DNA from: Bacteroidales bacterium
GTDB lineage: Bacteria > Bacteroidota > Bacteroidia > Bacteroidales > Paludibacteraceae
Reading direction: 5' to 3'
Assembly: GCA_900768725.1 (NCBI GenBank)
Contig: CAAGDU010000127.1
Coordinates: 1-16,126, forward strand
DNA: 16,126 nt
Below are positions 6,254 to 13,359 of the stretch, one piece after another; the stretch's first letter is position 1, and each line of letters begins with the position of its first letter. A program made the translations under genes and the position numbers. A model generated the notes under the pieces. It ran no database searches. It was not told where the DNA came from and saw nothing but the letters and a program-made list of their open reading frames with translations.

Positions 6254-6287
6254 AATTGTCAAATAGTAAATTGTCAAATTGTCAAAT
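6254..6287. repeat. AATTGTCAAAT x3 after rpsJ
   Basis: AATTGTCAAAT occurs at 6254-6264, 6269-6279 and 6277-6287, the last two overlapping by 3 nt. It lies just after the rpsJ stop. Together with the GTAAATC run before rpsJ, it puts A/T-rich tandem repeats on both sides of the gene. Confidence 0.75.
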
Positions 6288-6294
6288 AAAAACG

Positions 6295-6354
6295 GGTTGC
6301 TTCCCTCGGAGAGGCAAGGGTGTGAACCACGCAAACCTGCGGGCGAGAGCAATC
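6295..6354 (+). promoter_or_regulatory. candidate structured RNA upstream of rplC
   Basis: GGTTGCTT (6295-6302) can pair with GAGCAATC (6347-6354), enclosing a hairpin CCTC/GAGG (6304-6307 with 6311-6314) and a second stem GTGTG/CACGC (6320-6324 with 6328-6332). This gives a small multi-branched fold of 60 nt, 32 nt before the rplC start. Ribosomal protein L4 regulates the S10 operon in E. coli from a different site. I do not recognise this RNA as a known family. Confidence 0.35.
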
Positions 6355-6386
6355 AAATTACTAATAACTAATTCATTAACAACAAA

Positions 6387-7007
6387 ATGCCAGGATTATT
6401 AGGTAAAAAAATCGGAATGACTTCCGTTTTCGGTGCTGATGGCAAAAATATCCCATGCACCGTTATTGAAGCAGGTCCTTGCGTTGTAACACAGCTGAAA
6501 ACCGTAGAGAAAGACGGATATCAGGCTGTTCAGGTAGGTTTCATGCCCAAGAGCGAGAAACACACCAACAAAGCAGAGGCCGGGCATTTCAAAGCAGCAG
6601 GGGTGCAACCTATGCGCCACCTCGCTGAGTTCGACGAGTTCGGCAAAGAACTCCATCTGGGTGACACCATCACCGCTGCTGACGTGTTCGAGGAGAACTC
6701 CTTCGTGGATGTTATCGGCACCAGCAAAGGTAAAGGTTTCCAGGGTGTTGTAAAGCGCCACGGTTTCGGTGGTGTCGGACAGAGCACTCACGGTCAGGAC
6801 GACCGTCTGCGTGCACCGGGTTCCGTAGGTGCCTGCGCGTATCCTTCTCGTATCTTCCCGGGTACCCGCATGGGCGGACACATGGGTGTGGACCGCGTAA
6901 CGGTTCAAAACCTGCAAATCTTGAAAGTGATTCCCGAGTACAACCTCATCATGGTGAAAGGTTCTATCCCGGGTGCTAAAAACTCAATCGTAATTATCAA
7001 CAAGTAA
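6387..7007 (+). CDS. rplC: 50S ribosomal protein L3
   Basis: 206 residues, typical of Bacteroidetes. L3 is an early-assembly protein whose central extension reaches the peptidyl transferase centre. The start MPGLLGKKIGMTSVFG is diagnostic, and SKGKGFQGVVKRHGF (113-127) begins the internal extension, which continues through GQSTHGQDDRLRAPGSVGA (131-149). The extension has the Bacteroidetes form rather than the E. coli one. The ATG follows the A-rich ACAAA without a Shine-Dalgarno. rplD starts 5 nt after its stop, so the two are likely translationally coupled. It heads the tightly packed part of the S10 block. Confidence 0.98.
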   Translation: MPGLLGKKIGMTSVFGADGKNIPCTVIEAGPCVVTQLKTVEKDGYQAVQVGFMPKSEKHTNKAEAGHFKAAGVQPMRHLAEFDEFGKELHLGDTITAADVFEENSFVDVIGTSKGKGFQGVVKRHGFGGVGQSTHGQDDRLRAPGSVGACAYPSRIFPGTRMGGHMGVDRVTVQNLQILKVIPEYNLIMVKGSIPGAKNSIVIINK

Positions 7008-7012
7008 GAAGT

Positions 7013-7642
7013 ATGGAACTTAGTATTTTGAATATGGCCGGTCAGGAGACCGGCAAGAAGATTGCCTTGAACGATGCAATCTTCGCTATCGAGCCTAACG
7101 ACCACGCTATCTACTTGGACGTTAAGCAATTCTTGGCTAACAACCGTCAAGGTACTGCCAAGGCAAAACAACGTAGCGAAAACGCTCACTCGACCCGCAA
7201 ACTCGGTCGCCAGAAGGGCGGCGGTGGAGCACGTCCGGGTGATTTGAAGTCGCCGGTTCGCGTAGGTGGTGGTACTATCTTTGGTCCCGTACCCCGCTCC
7301 TATGACTTCAAACTCAACCGCAAGGTGAAACAACTCGCACGCAAGTCTGCGTTGAGCCTTCGTGCTTCCCAAGGCAACATCCTCGTACTGGATGCGCTCA
7401 ACTTCGAGGCTCCCAAGACCAAAGCAATGATTGAGGTATTGAACAACCTCAAAGTGGCTGGTCAGAAAGTGCTCTTCGTAGTGAACGATGCTAACGTGAA
7501 CGCACGCAAGTCCGCTGCTAACATCCAGCGTACCAACGTAGTGAACGTCAATGAACTCAATACCTACACAATCATGAACGCTAACGTAGTAGTGCTCACC
7601 GAGGCTTCGGCGGCTGCTATCGAGGCAACTTTTAACGCATAA
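7013..7642 (+). CDS. rplD: 50S ribosomal protein L4
   Basis: 209 residues, normal length. L4 binds domain I of 23S rRNA, and its long loop narrows the peptide exit tunnel. That loop is visible at about 45-95, with the glycine-rich tip RKLGRQKGGGGARPGD (62-77) and IFGPVPRSY (89-97); this is where macrolide-resistance changes occur in other bacteria, and nothing here looks altered. In gamma-proteobacteria L4 represses its own operon. The TAA stop overlaps the AAGGAGG that serves rplW, which suggests coupling. The gap from rplC is 5 nt. Confidence 0.97.
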   Translation: MELSILNMAGQETGKKIALNDAIFAIEPNDHAIYLDVKQFLANNRQGTAKAKQRSENAHSTRKLGRQKGGGGARPGDLKSPVRVGGGTIFGPVPRSYDFKLNRKVKQLARKSALSLRASQGNILVLDALNFEAPKTKAMIEVLNNLKVAGQKVLFVVNDANVNARKSAANIQRTNVVNVNELNTYTIMNANVVVLTEASAAAIEATFNA

Positions 7643-7655
7643 GGAGGTTACAACT

Positions 7656-7946
7656 ATGGCAATTATTCTGAAACCTATCGTCACGGAAAAGATGACCGCC
7701 GCAGGCGAAAAGTTGAACCGTTATGGTTTTCGTGTAGAGCGTGCTGCCAACAAGGTTCAAATCAAAAAGGCAGTGGAAGAAATGTACAATGTACAGGTAG
7801 TGGATGTAAACACCCTGATTGTCGCTCCCAAAGTGAAACAACGCTGGACCAAGAGCGGTCTGCTTCGCGGCGCACAACAGGCTTACAAAAAGGCTATTGT
7901 TACATTGAAAGAAGGTGATACAATCGATTTTTATAGCAATATCTAA
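7656..7946 (+). CDS. rplW: 50S ribosomal protein L23
   Basis: 96 residues, typical. L23 sits at the exit of the peptide tunnel and is the docking point for trigger factor and SRP. MAIILKPIVTEKMT at the N-terminus and NKVQIKKAVEEMYNVQVVDVNT (about 32-53) in the core identify it. It has one of the few perfect Shine-Dalgarno sequences in the window: AAGGAGG at 7641-7647, 8 nt before the ATG, overlapping the rplD stop. rplB begins 2 nt after its stop. Confidence 0.97.
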   Translation: MAIILKPIVTEKMTAAGEKLNRYGFRVERAANKVQIKKAVEEMYNVQVVDVNTLIVAPKVKQRWTKSGLLRGAQQAYKKAIVTLKEGDTIDFYSNI

Positions 7947-7948
7947 AA

Positions 7949-8773
7949 ATGGCTGTTCGTAAATTTAAGCCCACTACACCAGGGCAAAGACACAAAGTTA
8001 TTGGCGCATTTGAGACAATTACCGCAAGTGCACCAGAGAAATCGCTTGTGTTCGGCAAACGCAAGACCGGTGGTCGTAACCATGTCGGCAAAATGACTAT
8101 GCGTTACATCGGCGGTGGACACAAGCAGAAATTCCGTGTAATTGACTTCAAACGCAACAAAGATGGTGTACCCGCAACAGTAAAGACTATTGAGTACGAT
8201 CCTAACCGCTCGGCACGTATCGCACTCTTGTTCTATGCTGATGGCGAGAAGCGTTACATCCTTGCTCCCAATGGATTGCAAGTAGGTCAAGTAGTTATGT
8301 CTGGAGCAGACGCTGCTCCCGAAGTAGGAAACGCATTGCCCATGGCAAACATCCCCCTCGGTACGTTGATTCACAACATCGAGCTCCGTCCGGGTCAAGG
8401 TGCTTGCATGGTTCGCTCCGCAGGTGTGTTTGCACAACTCTCTTCCCGCGAAGACAAGTATGCAATCATCAAGTTGCCTTCGGGTGAGATGCGCAAGGTG
8501 CTCGCTGCATGCAAGGCTACCGTAGGCGTTGTAGGCAACAGCGACCACGCCCTCGAGAAGAGCGGTAAAGCAGGTCGCAGCCGTTGGCTCGGTCGCCGTC
8601 CGCGCAACCGTGGTGTCGTAATGAACCCTGTTGATCACCCGATGGGTGGTGGTGAAGGACGTGCTTCCGGTGGACACCCACGTTCACGTAAGGGCTTGCT
8701 CGCTAAGGGTTACAAGACACGTCATCCAAAGAACCAGAGCAACCAGTACATAATCGAAAGAAGAAAGAAATAA
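7949..8773 (+). CDS. rplB: 50S ribosomal protein L2
   Basis: 274 residues, the family's standard length. L2 is a conserved 23S rRNA-binding protein needed for subunit association and an active peptidyl transferase centre. MRYIGGGHKQKFRVIDFKR (51-69), EYDPNRSARIAL (82-93) and MNPVDHPMGGGEG (225-237) are intact. His230 corresponds to the catalytically implicated His229 of E. coli. The following VDHPM in place of VDHPH is the usual Bacteroidetes form, as is the C-terminal YIIERRKK. The start is only 2 nt after the rplW stop, which implies coupling. Confidence 0.98.
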   Translation: MAVRKFKPTTPGQRHKVIGAFETITASAPEKSLVFGKRKTGGRNHVGKMTMRYIGGGHKQKFRVIDFKRNKDGVPATVKTIEYDPNRSARIALLFYADGEKRYILAPNGLQVGQVVMSGADAAPEVGNALPMANIPLGTLIHNIELRPGQGACMVRSAGVFAQLSSREDKYAIIKLPSGEMRKVLAACKATVGVVGNSDHALEKSGKAGRSRWLGRRPRNRGVVMNPVDHPMGGGEGRASGGHPRSRKGLLAKGYKTRHPKNQSNQYIIERRKK

Positions 8774-8793
8774 CCTATTAAAATCGTAACATT

Positions 8794-9063
8794 ATGAGTC
8801 GTTCATTGAAAAAAGGACCTTTTATCAACGTTAAGTTGGAGGACAAGGTGTTGGCCATGAATGAGTCGGGCAAGAAAGAAGTTGTCAAGACTTGGAGCCG
8901 TGCATCGATGATCTCCCCCGATTTTGTAGGTCATACAATTGCAGTTCACAATGGAAACAAATTCATTCCTGTTTATGTAACCGAGAACATGGTCGGGCAC
9001 AAGTTGGGCGAGTTCGCGCCTACTCGTACTTTCCGTGGTCATGCCGGCAATAACAAGAAGTAA
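8794..9063 (+). CDS. rpsS: 30S ribosomal protein S19
   Basis: 89 residues, standard. S19 forms a complex with S13 in the 30S head and contacts the large subunit through intersubunit bridges. MSRSLKKGPFINVKLEDKV is the canonical N-terminus; WSRASMISPDFVGHTIAVHNG (about 34-54) and MVGHKLGEFAPTRTFRGH (66-83) are the family signatures. No Shine-Dalgarno precedes the ATG. It lies 20 nt after rplB and 43 nt before rplV. Confidence 0.98.
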   Translation: MSRSLKKGPFINVKLEDKVLAMNESGKKEVVKTWSRASMISPDFVGHTIAVHNGNKFIPVYVTENMVGHKLGEFAPTRTFRGHAGNNKK

Positions 9064-9106
9064 TCCATTGCATCATTAACACAACATTATTAAACCAAGA
9101 ATTACA

Positions 9107-9514
9107 ATGGGTGCAAGAAAACATAATACAGCAGAGGCAATGAAGGAGGCTCGCAAAGAGCAATACTTCGCCAAACTGAACAACGTTCCTACCTCCCCGC
9201 GCAAGATGCGTCTCGTAGCAGACATGATTCGCGGCATGGAAGTGAACCGTGCACTGGGTGCGCTCCACTTCTCCACGCGTGAGGCTTCGCGCGCTATGGA
9301 GAAGGTACTGAAATCTGCTATCGCCAACTGGGAAACCAAAACCGGCAAGAAAGCAGACCAAGAAACTTTGTATGTAAGCAATATTATGGTGGATGGCGGT
9401 ATGATGCTCAAGCGTCTGTTGCCCGCTCCTCAGGGCCGCGGATACCGCGTGCGCAAGCGTTCCAACCATATTACTGTGTTCGTGGATACTAAAAATACTA
9501 ACGCTGAAAAGTAA
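9107..9514 (+). CDS. rplV: 50S ribosomal protein L22
   Basis: 135 residues, typical of Bacteroidetes and somewhat longer than the 110 of E. coli because of an N-terminal extension and a short tail. L22 binds 23S rRNA and extends a beta hairpin into the exit tunnel opposite L4. The core begins at about residue 20 (LNNVPTSPRKMRLVADMIRG); the hairpin is at about 95-122, with tip LLPAPQGRGYRVRKR (104-118), where macrolide-resistance indels occur elsewhere. The hairpin looks intact. The start follows an A/T-rich 43-nt gap. rpsC starts 8 nt after its stop. Confidence 0.97.
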   Translation: MGARKHNTAEAMKEARKEQYFAKLNNVPTSPRKMRLVADMIRGMEVNRALGALHFSTREASRAMEKVLKSAIANWETKTGKKADQETLYVSNIMVDGGMMLKRLLPAPQGRGYRVRKRSNHITVFVDTKNTNAEK

Positions 9515-9522
9515 TTACCAAG

Positions 9523-10263
9523 ATGGGACAGAAAATTAATCCTATTGCAAACCGCCTCGGTATTGTTCGCGGTTGGGACTCCAACTGGTTTGGCGGTAAG
9601 AACTATGGTGATACGATTGTAGAGGATACCAAAATCCGTGAGTACCTCAATGCCCGTCTTGCAGAGGCAAGTATTTCCCGTATCGTCATCGAGAGAACTC
9701 TGAAACTTGTAACTGTAACTGTCTGCACCGCTCGCCCCGGCTATATCATCGGAAAGGGTGGACAAGAGGTTGACAAATTGAAAGAGGAACTGAAGAAAAT
9801 CACCAAGCAAGATGTACAAATCAACATCTTCGAGGTAAAACGTCCTGAGTTGGATGCAACTATCGTTGCTACCAAAATCGCTCGCCAGTTGGAAGGCAAA
9901 GTGGCTTATCGCCGTGCCGTTAAGATGGCTATCGCTTCTACCATGCGTATGGGCGCTGAGGGTATCAAGATTCAGGTCAGCGGACGTCTCAACGGTGCCG
10001 AGATGGCGCGCAAAGAGATGTACAAGGAAGGACGTACCCCGCTGCACACACTCCGTGCGGACATCGATTACTGCCAAATCGGCGCTATCACCAAAGTGGG
10101 TGTTATCGGCGTGAAGGTATGGATCTGCCGCGGTGAGAAGTACGGCAAAGTGGATTTGGCACCTAACTTCACCCAGAAGCAGGAAGGTCGCGGCATGGAT
10201 CGCCGCAACGACCGCCGCGACGGGGATCGCAAGGGTGGTTTCCGCAGAAACAAAAAACAATAA
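9523..10263 (+). CDS. rpsC: 30S ribosomal protein S3
   Basis: 246 residues. S3 lines the mRNA entry channel of the 30S subunit and, with S4, contributes helicase activity. The N-terminal MGQKINPIANRLGI is diagnostic; the KH domain carries its GxxG loop in YIIGKGG (74-80). The C-terminal domain includes the GVIGVKVWICRGE-type motif, and the last 25 residues are a disordered tail rich in arginine, aspartate and lysine that lengthens the protein relative to E. coli (233). No Shine-Dalgarno is visible. rplP follows after 30 nt. Confidence 0.98.
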   Translation: MGQKINPIANRLGIVRGWDSNWFGGKNYGDTIVEDTKIREYLNARLAEASISRIVIERTLKLVTVTVCTARPGYIIGKGGQEVDKLKEELKKITKQDVQINIFEVKRPELDATIVATKIARQLEGKVAYRRAVKMAIASTMRMGAEGIKIQVSGRLNGAEMARKEMYKEGRTPLHTLRADIDYCQIGAITKVGVIGVKVWICRGEKYGKVDLAPNFTQKQEGRGMDRRNDRRDGDRKGGFRRNKKQ

Positions 10264-10293
10264 TGTCTAACCGATTTGTAGATTACAACAGTT

Positions 10294-10725
10294 ATGTTAC
10301 AACCTAAGAAAACGAAATTCCGTCGCTCGCAGAAAGGCCGTATCAAAGGCATCGCGCAACGCGGCAACGAACTTGCTTTTGGTTCGTTCGGTATCAAGAG
10401 CCTTGGTACCATCTGGTTGACAGGTCGTCAAATCGAAGCAGCCCGTATCGCAGTTACCCGTTATATGCAACGTCAAGGTCAGGTGTGGATCCGCGTTTTC
10501 CCGGATAAACCTATCACCAAGAAACCTTTGGATGTCCGTATGGGTAAAGGTAAGGGTGCGCCCGAAGGATTTGTAGTACCTTTGGAGCCCGGACGTATCA
10601 TCTTCGAGGTAGAAGGTGTATCGTACGAAGTGGCTAAAGAGGCACTCCGCCTGGCAGCACAGAAACTTCCTATCACTACTAAATTTGTCGTAAGACGCGA
10701 TTACGACGCAACCCAAAATGTATAA
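10294..10725 (+). CDS. rplP: 50S ribosomal protein L16
   Basis: 143 residues. L16 stabilises the A-site tRNA elbow and helps complete the 50S central protuberance. MLQPKKTKFRRSQKGR starts the protein; VWIRVFPDKPITKKP (64-78) and VRMGKGKG (81-88) are the signatures. Arg82 aligns with the E. coli arginine hydroxylated by YcfD, though whether it is modified here is unknown. The context is rpsC-rplP-rpmC, the universal order. rpmC begins 8 nt downstream. Confidence 0.98.
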   Translation: MLQPKKTKFRRSQKGRIKGIAQRGNELAFGSFGIKSLGTIWLTGRQIEAARIAVTRYMQRQGQVWIRVFPDKPITKKPLDVRMGKGKGAPEGFVVPLEPGRIIFEVEGVSYEVAKEALRLAAQKLPITTKFVVRRDYDATQNV

Positions 10726-10733
10726 TTAGGATT

Positions 10734-10928
10734 ATGAAAACAGCTGAAATCAAAGAATTAACTACCGCTGAGATTCAAGAGCGTCTCGCTTCCGAGAAAG
10801 AGGCTCTCACGCGCATGAAACTGAATCACAGCATTTCTCCGCTCGACAATCCGTTGCAGATTAAGGTTGCTCGCAAGACAATCGCACGTCTGGCAACTGA
10901 GTTGCGTGCAAGAGAACTTAACAAGTAA
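10734..10928 (+). CDS. rpmC: 50S ribosomal protein L29
   Basis: 64 residues, as usual for this small two-helix protein near the tunnel exit next to L23. MKTAEIKELTTAEIQERLASE and the C-terminal helix with VARKTIARLATELRARE match the family. The start follows TAATTAGGATT, with only a weak AGGA. It sits between rplP (8 nt) and rpsQ (15 nt). Confidence 0.96.
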   Translation: MKTAEIKELTTAEIQERLASEKEALTRMKLNHSISPLDNPLQIKVARKTIARLATELRARELNK

Positions 10929-10943
10929 AAAACGACAAGTGAA

Positions 10944-11201
10944 ATGGAAACAAGAAATCTAAGAAAAGAGCGTGTAGGTGTTGTCGTTTCCAACAAAATG
11001 GATAAGACTATCGTCGTAGCCGTTAAATGGAAAGAGAAGCACCCCATCTATGGCAAGTTTGTCAATAAAACTCGCAAGTTCCATGTTCATGACGAGAAGA
11101 ACGAGTGCGGCATCGGCGATACCGTACGCATCATGGAGACTCGTCCGCTGAGCAAGACAGTTCGTTGGCGTCTAACTCAAATTATCGAAAGGGCTAAGTA
11201 A
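10944..11201 (+). CDS. rpsQ: 30S ribosomal protein S17
   Basis: 85 residues, typical. S17 is a primary 16S rRNA-binding protein with an OB fold that helps form the 30S body. The sequence METRNLRKERVGVVVSNKMD and the core KTIVVAVKWKEKHPIYGKF (21-39), followed by GDTVRIMETRPLSKTVRWR (58-76), is characteristic. The stop overlaps the short 2-nt gap before rplN, so re-initiation or coupling is likely. No Shine-Dalgarno is evident. Confidence 0.97.
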   Translation: METRNLRKERVGVVVSNKMDKTIVVAVKWKEKHPIYGKFVNKTRKFHVHDEKNECGIGDTVRIMETRPLSKTVRWRLTQIIERAK

Positions 11202-11203
11202 TT

Positions 11204-11569
11204 ATGGTACAGCAAGAATCAAGACTTATCGTTGCGGACAACTCCGGTGCAAAAGAGGCATTGGTAATCCGCGTTCTGGGCGGTACTAAGAAACGTTATG
11301 CCACCCTCGGAGACACCATCGTAGTAGCCGTTAAGGGCGTTATCCCCTCTTCCGCTATCAAGGACGGTACGGTTAGCCGCGCTATCGTTGTACGCGTGAA
11401 GAAAGAGGTGCGCCGCGCTGACGGAAGTTACATCCGCTTCGACGACAACGCATGCGTGCTCGTCAACAACGCAGGTGAACTCCGCGGCTCGCGTATCTTC
11501 GGTCCTGTGGCTCGTGAACTCCGTCAAACGAACATGAAAATTATCTCGTTGGCACCCGAAGTGCTCTAA
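11204..11569 (+). CDS. rplN: 50S ribosomal protein L14
   Basis: 121 residues, standard. L14 lies on the interface side of the 50S subunit, forms an intersubunit bridge, and is the target of the silencing factor RsfS. MVQQESRLIVADNSGAKEAL and the C-terminal signature SRIFGPVARELR (100-111) are clear. It begins 2 nt after rpsQ and leads the classic spc block (L14, L24, L5, S14, S8, L6, L18, S5, L30, L15, SecY) without any break from the S10 block. Confidence 0.98.
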   Translation: MVQQESRLIVADNSGAKEALVIRVLGGTKKRYATLGDTIVVAVKGVIPSSAIKDGTVSRAIVVRVKKEVRRADGSYIRFDDNACVLVNNAGELRGSRIFGPVARELRQTNMKIISLAPEVL

Positions 11570-11590
11570 TCATCTAAATTAGTTACAGTA

Positions 11591-11899
11591 ATGGCAAAAT
11601 TACATATTAAGAAAGGTGATACCGTTTACGTTAACGCAGGCGCTTCTAAAGGCAAAACCGGCCGCGTGCTGGAGGTGCTCGTAGATAAGCAGCGTGCTAT
11701 CGTAGAAGGTGTGAATATGGTATCGAAGAGTACCAAACCTAATGCAAAGAACCCCCAAGGGGGCATCGTTAAACAGGAGGCACCTATCCATATCTCCAAC
11801 CTCAACCCCGTAGAAGACGGCAAGCCCGTTCGCGTGGGACGCGTGTTGAAGGATGGGAAGTTGGTCCGCGTATCCAAAAAAACCGGTAAGGAGATCTAA
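11591..11899 (+). CDS. rplX: 50S ribosomal protein L24
   Basis: 102 residues, typical. L24 starts 50S assembly and lies near the tunnel exit. A KOW motif spans about residues 6-34 (KKGDTVYVNAGASKGKTGRV at its start), followed by VEGVNMVSKSTKPN and QGGIVKQEAPIHISN (56-70), the usual L24 continuation. The last codons contain AAGGAGA (11888-11894), which acts as a Shine-Dalgarno for rplE, 3 nt downstream of the stop. Confidence 0.97.
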   Translation: MAKLHIKKGDTVYVNAGASKGKTGRVLEVLVDKQRAIVEGVNMVSKSTKPNAKNPQGGIVKQEAPIHISNLNPVEDGKPVRVGRVLKDGKLVRVSKKTGKEI

Positions 11900-11902
11900 G
11901 CA

Positions 11903-12445
11903 ATGAATACAGCAAGTTTGAAGCAAGATTACCAGGAGCGTATCGTTCCTATCTTGATGAAAGAGTTCAACTACACTACAGTAATGCAGTGCCCGAAACT
12001 CACGAAGATCGTCCTCAATCAGGGTCTGGGAGATGCTGTCGCTGACAAGAAAATCATCGACGTAGCACAAGCCGAGATGACCGCCATCGCTGGTCAGAAA
12101 GCAGTGGCTACCCTCTCCAAGAAAGATATCGCTAACTTCAAGGTGCGTAAGAAAATGCCTATCGGCGTGCGCGTTACCCTCCGCGGCGAGCGTATGTACG
12201 AGTTCTTGGAGCGCCTCGTGCGCGTGGCTCTGCCCCGTATCCGCGACTTCAAAGGTATTCCGAGCAAGATGGACGGACGTGGTAACTACACCCTCGGTAT
12301 CCAAGAGCAGATTATCTTCCCTGAAATTAACATTGATAACATTACCAAACTGCTGGGTATGAACATCACTTTCGTGACCACTGCTCAGACCGACGAAGAG
12401 GGCTTTGCTCTGTTGCGTGAGTTTGGCTTACCCTTCAAAAAGTAA
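11903..12445 (+). CDS. rplE: 50S ribosomal protein L5
   Basis: 180 residues, standard. L5 binds 5S rRNA with L18 and forms part of the central protuberance that touches S13. Signature segments are NQGLGDAV, KKMPIGVRVTLRGERMYEFL (about 82-101), and RDFKGIPSKMDGRGNYTLGI (about 113-132). The ATG is preceded by AAGGAGA 8 nt upstream, one of three strong Shine-Dalgarno sequences in the cluster; it lies inside the end of rplX. rpsN begins 8 nt after its stop. Confidence 0.98.
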   Translation: MNTASLKQDYQERIVPILMKEFNYTTVMQCPKLTKIVLNQGLGDAVADKKIIDVAQAEMTAIAGQKAVATLSKKDIANFKVRKKMPIGVRVTLRGERMYEFLERLVRVALPRIRDFKGIPSKMDGRGNYTLGIQEQIIFPEINIDNITKLLGMNITFVTTAQTDEEGFALLREFGLPFKK

Positions 12446-12453
12446 TATAGACT

Positions 12454-12723
12454 ATGGCAAAAGAATCAATGAAAGCCCGCGAGGTAAAGCGCGCTAAATT
12501 GGTAGCGAAATACGCTGCTAAACGTGCACAACTCCTCAAGGATGGTGACTACATCGGTCTCCAAGCCCTGCCTAAGAACGCTAGCCCCGTACGTCTGCAC
12601 AACCGTTGCAAAATCACGGGTCGTCCGAAAGGTTACATGCGCGCATTCGGCTTGAGTCGTATTCAGTTCCGTGAGATGGCTTCCAAAGGCTTAATCCCCG
12701 GCGTGAAGAAAGCAAGTTGGTAA
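12454..12723 (+). CDS. rpsN: 30S ribosomal protein S14, zinc-independent short form
   Basis: 89 residues. S14 binds 16S rRNA in the 30S head next to S10 and S19. The C-terminal half carries LHNRCKITGRPKGYMRAFGLSR (about 49-70) and ends GVKKASW. The CxxC zinc pairs of the short zinc-binding type are absent, so this is the C-minus class; at 89 residues it is shorter than the 101-residue E. coli form because the insert between the two halves is missing, which is normal in Bacteroidetes. A strong hairpin starts 17 nt after its stop, and the following gap of 240 nt is the longest in the operon. Confidence 0.97.
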   Translation: MAKESMKAREVKRAKLVAKYAAKRAQLLKDGDYIGLQALPKNASPVRLHNRCKITGRPKGYMRAFGLSRIQFREMASKGLIPGVKKASW

Positions 12724-12738
12724 TTGCTACCCTACAAG

Positions 12739-12772
12739 TTTCCGGAGGTGGCGTTAGGTTCACCTCCGGAGA
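12739..12772 (+). terminator. strong hairpin after rpsN, possible attenuator
   Basis: TCCGGAGGTG (12741-12750) and CACCTCCGGA (12761-12770) form a perfect 10-bp stem with a 10-nt loop; T-A and T-G pairs extend it to 12. The following bases (GATTTACTGCC) lack a U-run. One arm contains GGAGGTG and the other CACCTCC, the same sequence as the 16S rRNA anti-Shine-Dalgarno. It could limit transcription into rpsH or protect the upstream 3' end. Confidence 0.5.
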
Positions 12773-12793
12773 TTTACTGCCAAAGTGTGCCCG

Positions 12794-12891
12794 CATAGGG
12801 AGAAAAACATGACAATCCGCATTTTAGTATGACATACTATATAGTATGGCACGGTTTTTGTGGAGTATAATTGTTTGCGCTTCTCCTTGTG
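12794..12891 (+). promoter_or_regulatory. candidate regulatory RNA in the rpsN-rpsH spacer
   Basis: CATAGGGAGAA (12794-12804) can pair with TTCTCCTTGTG (12881-12891), 11 pairs including two G-U, enclosing the spacer. Inside, TAGTAT/ATACTA (12825-12830 with 12834-12839) and CATACT/AGTATG (12833-12838 with 12843-12848) form two hairpins that share an arm and so exclude each other. The second is part of a 16-bp perfect palindrome, CATACTATATAGTATG. The seven-codon frame described at 12809 lies in the same element. Regulation of rpsH and later genes is inferred only. Confidence 0.33.
12809..12832 (+). other. tiny open frame with Shine-Dalgarno (MTIRILV)
   Basis: AGGGAG (12797-12802) is spaced 6 nt from ATG 12809, which opens seven codons (MTIRILV) and stops at TGA 12830-12832. 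The stop falls in the left arm of the first of two competing hairpins, so ribosomes on it could choose between them, as in leader-peptide attenuation. A frame this short is easily chance. Confidence 0.15.
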
Positions 12892-12963
12892 AGGTGGCAG
12901 ACTGATAACAAAATTATTAAATATTGTCCCGACAGGCGGGATTAATTTAACAACAAAACATTT

Positions 12964-13359
12964 ATGACAGATCCTATCGCAGATTACCTGACTCGACTCA
13001 GGAATGCAATCAAAGCAGGACACCGCGTAGTAGAGGTGCCGGCTTCGAATCTGAAGAAAGAGATCACACGTATCTTGTTTGAGAAAGGTTATATCCTTTC
13101 CTACAAGTTCGTGGAGGATGGACCTCAGGGCACTATCAAGATTGCCTTGAAGTATGATCCCGTTAACAAAGTTAACGCCATCAAGAGTTTACAACGTGTA
13201 TCAACCCCCGGTCTTCGTAAGTACGCTGGCTATCGTGATATGCCGCGCGTGCTCAACGGTCTCGGTATTGCTATCCTTTCCACTTCGAAGGGTGTGATGA
13301 CCGACAAAGAGGCTGTTGGACAGCAACTCGGTGGTGAGGTTATTTGTTATGTTTATTAA
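12964..13359 (+). CDS. rpsH: 30S ribosomal protein S8
   Basis: 131 residues, typical. S8 is a primary 16S rRNA-binding protein in the platform, and in E. coli it represses the spc operon by binding its mRNA near the start of rplE. MTDPIADYLTRLRNAI is diagnostic and the C-terminal STSKGVMTDKEAVGQQLGGE (about 107-126) is the family signature. Its start follows a 240-nt spacer and an A-rich stretch (ACAACAAAACATTT) with no Shine-Dalgarno. rplF is 18 nt downstream. Confidence 0.98.
   Translation: MTDPIADYLTRLRNAIKAGHRVVEVPASNLKKEITRILFEKGYILSYKFVEDGPQGTIKIALKYDPVNKVNAIKSLQRVSTPGLRKYAGYRDMPRVLNGLGIAILSTSKGVMTDKEAVGQQLGGEVICYVY

Noticed and set aside
8619..8660. L2 with methionine in place of the second histidine of VDHPH
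   Set aside because: The functionally implicated histidine is the first one and is present; the methionine is the usual Bacteroidetes form.
12454..12723. Truncated S14 (89 residues against 101 in E. coli)
   Set aside because: Both ends are intact; the short zinc-less form is a recognised class of S14 and is common in this phylum.
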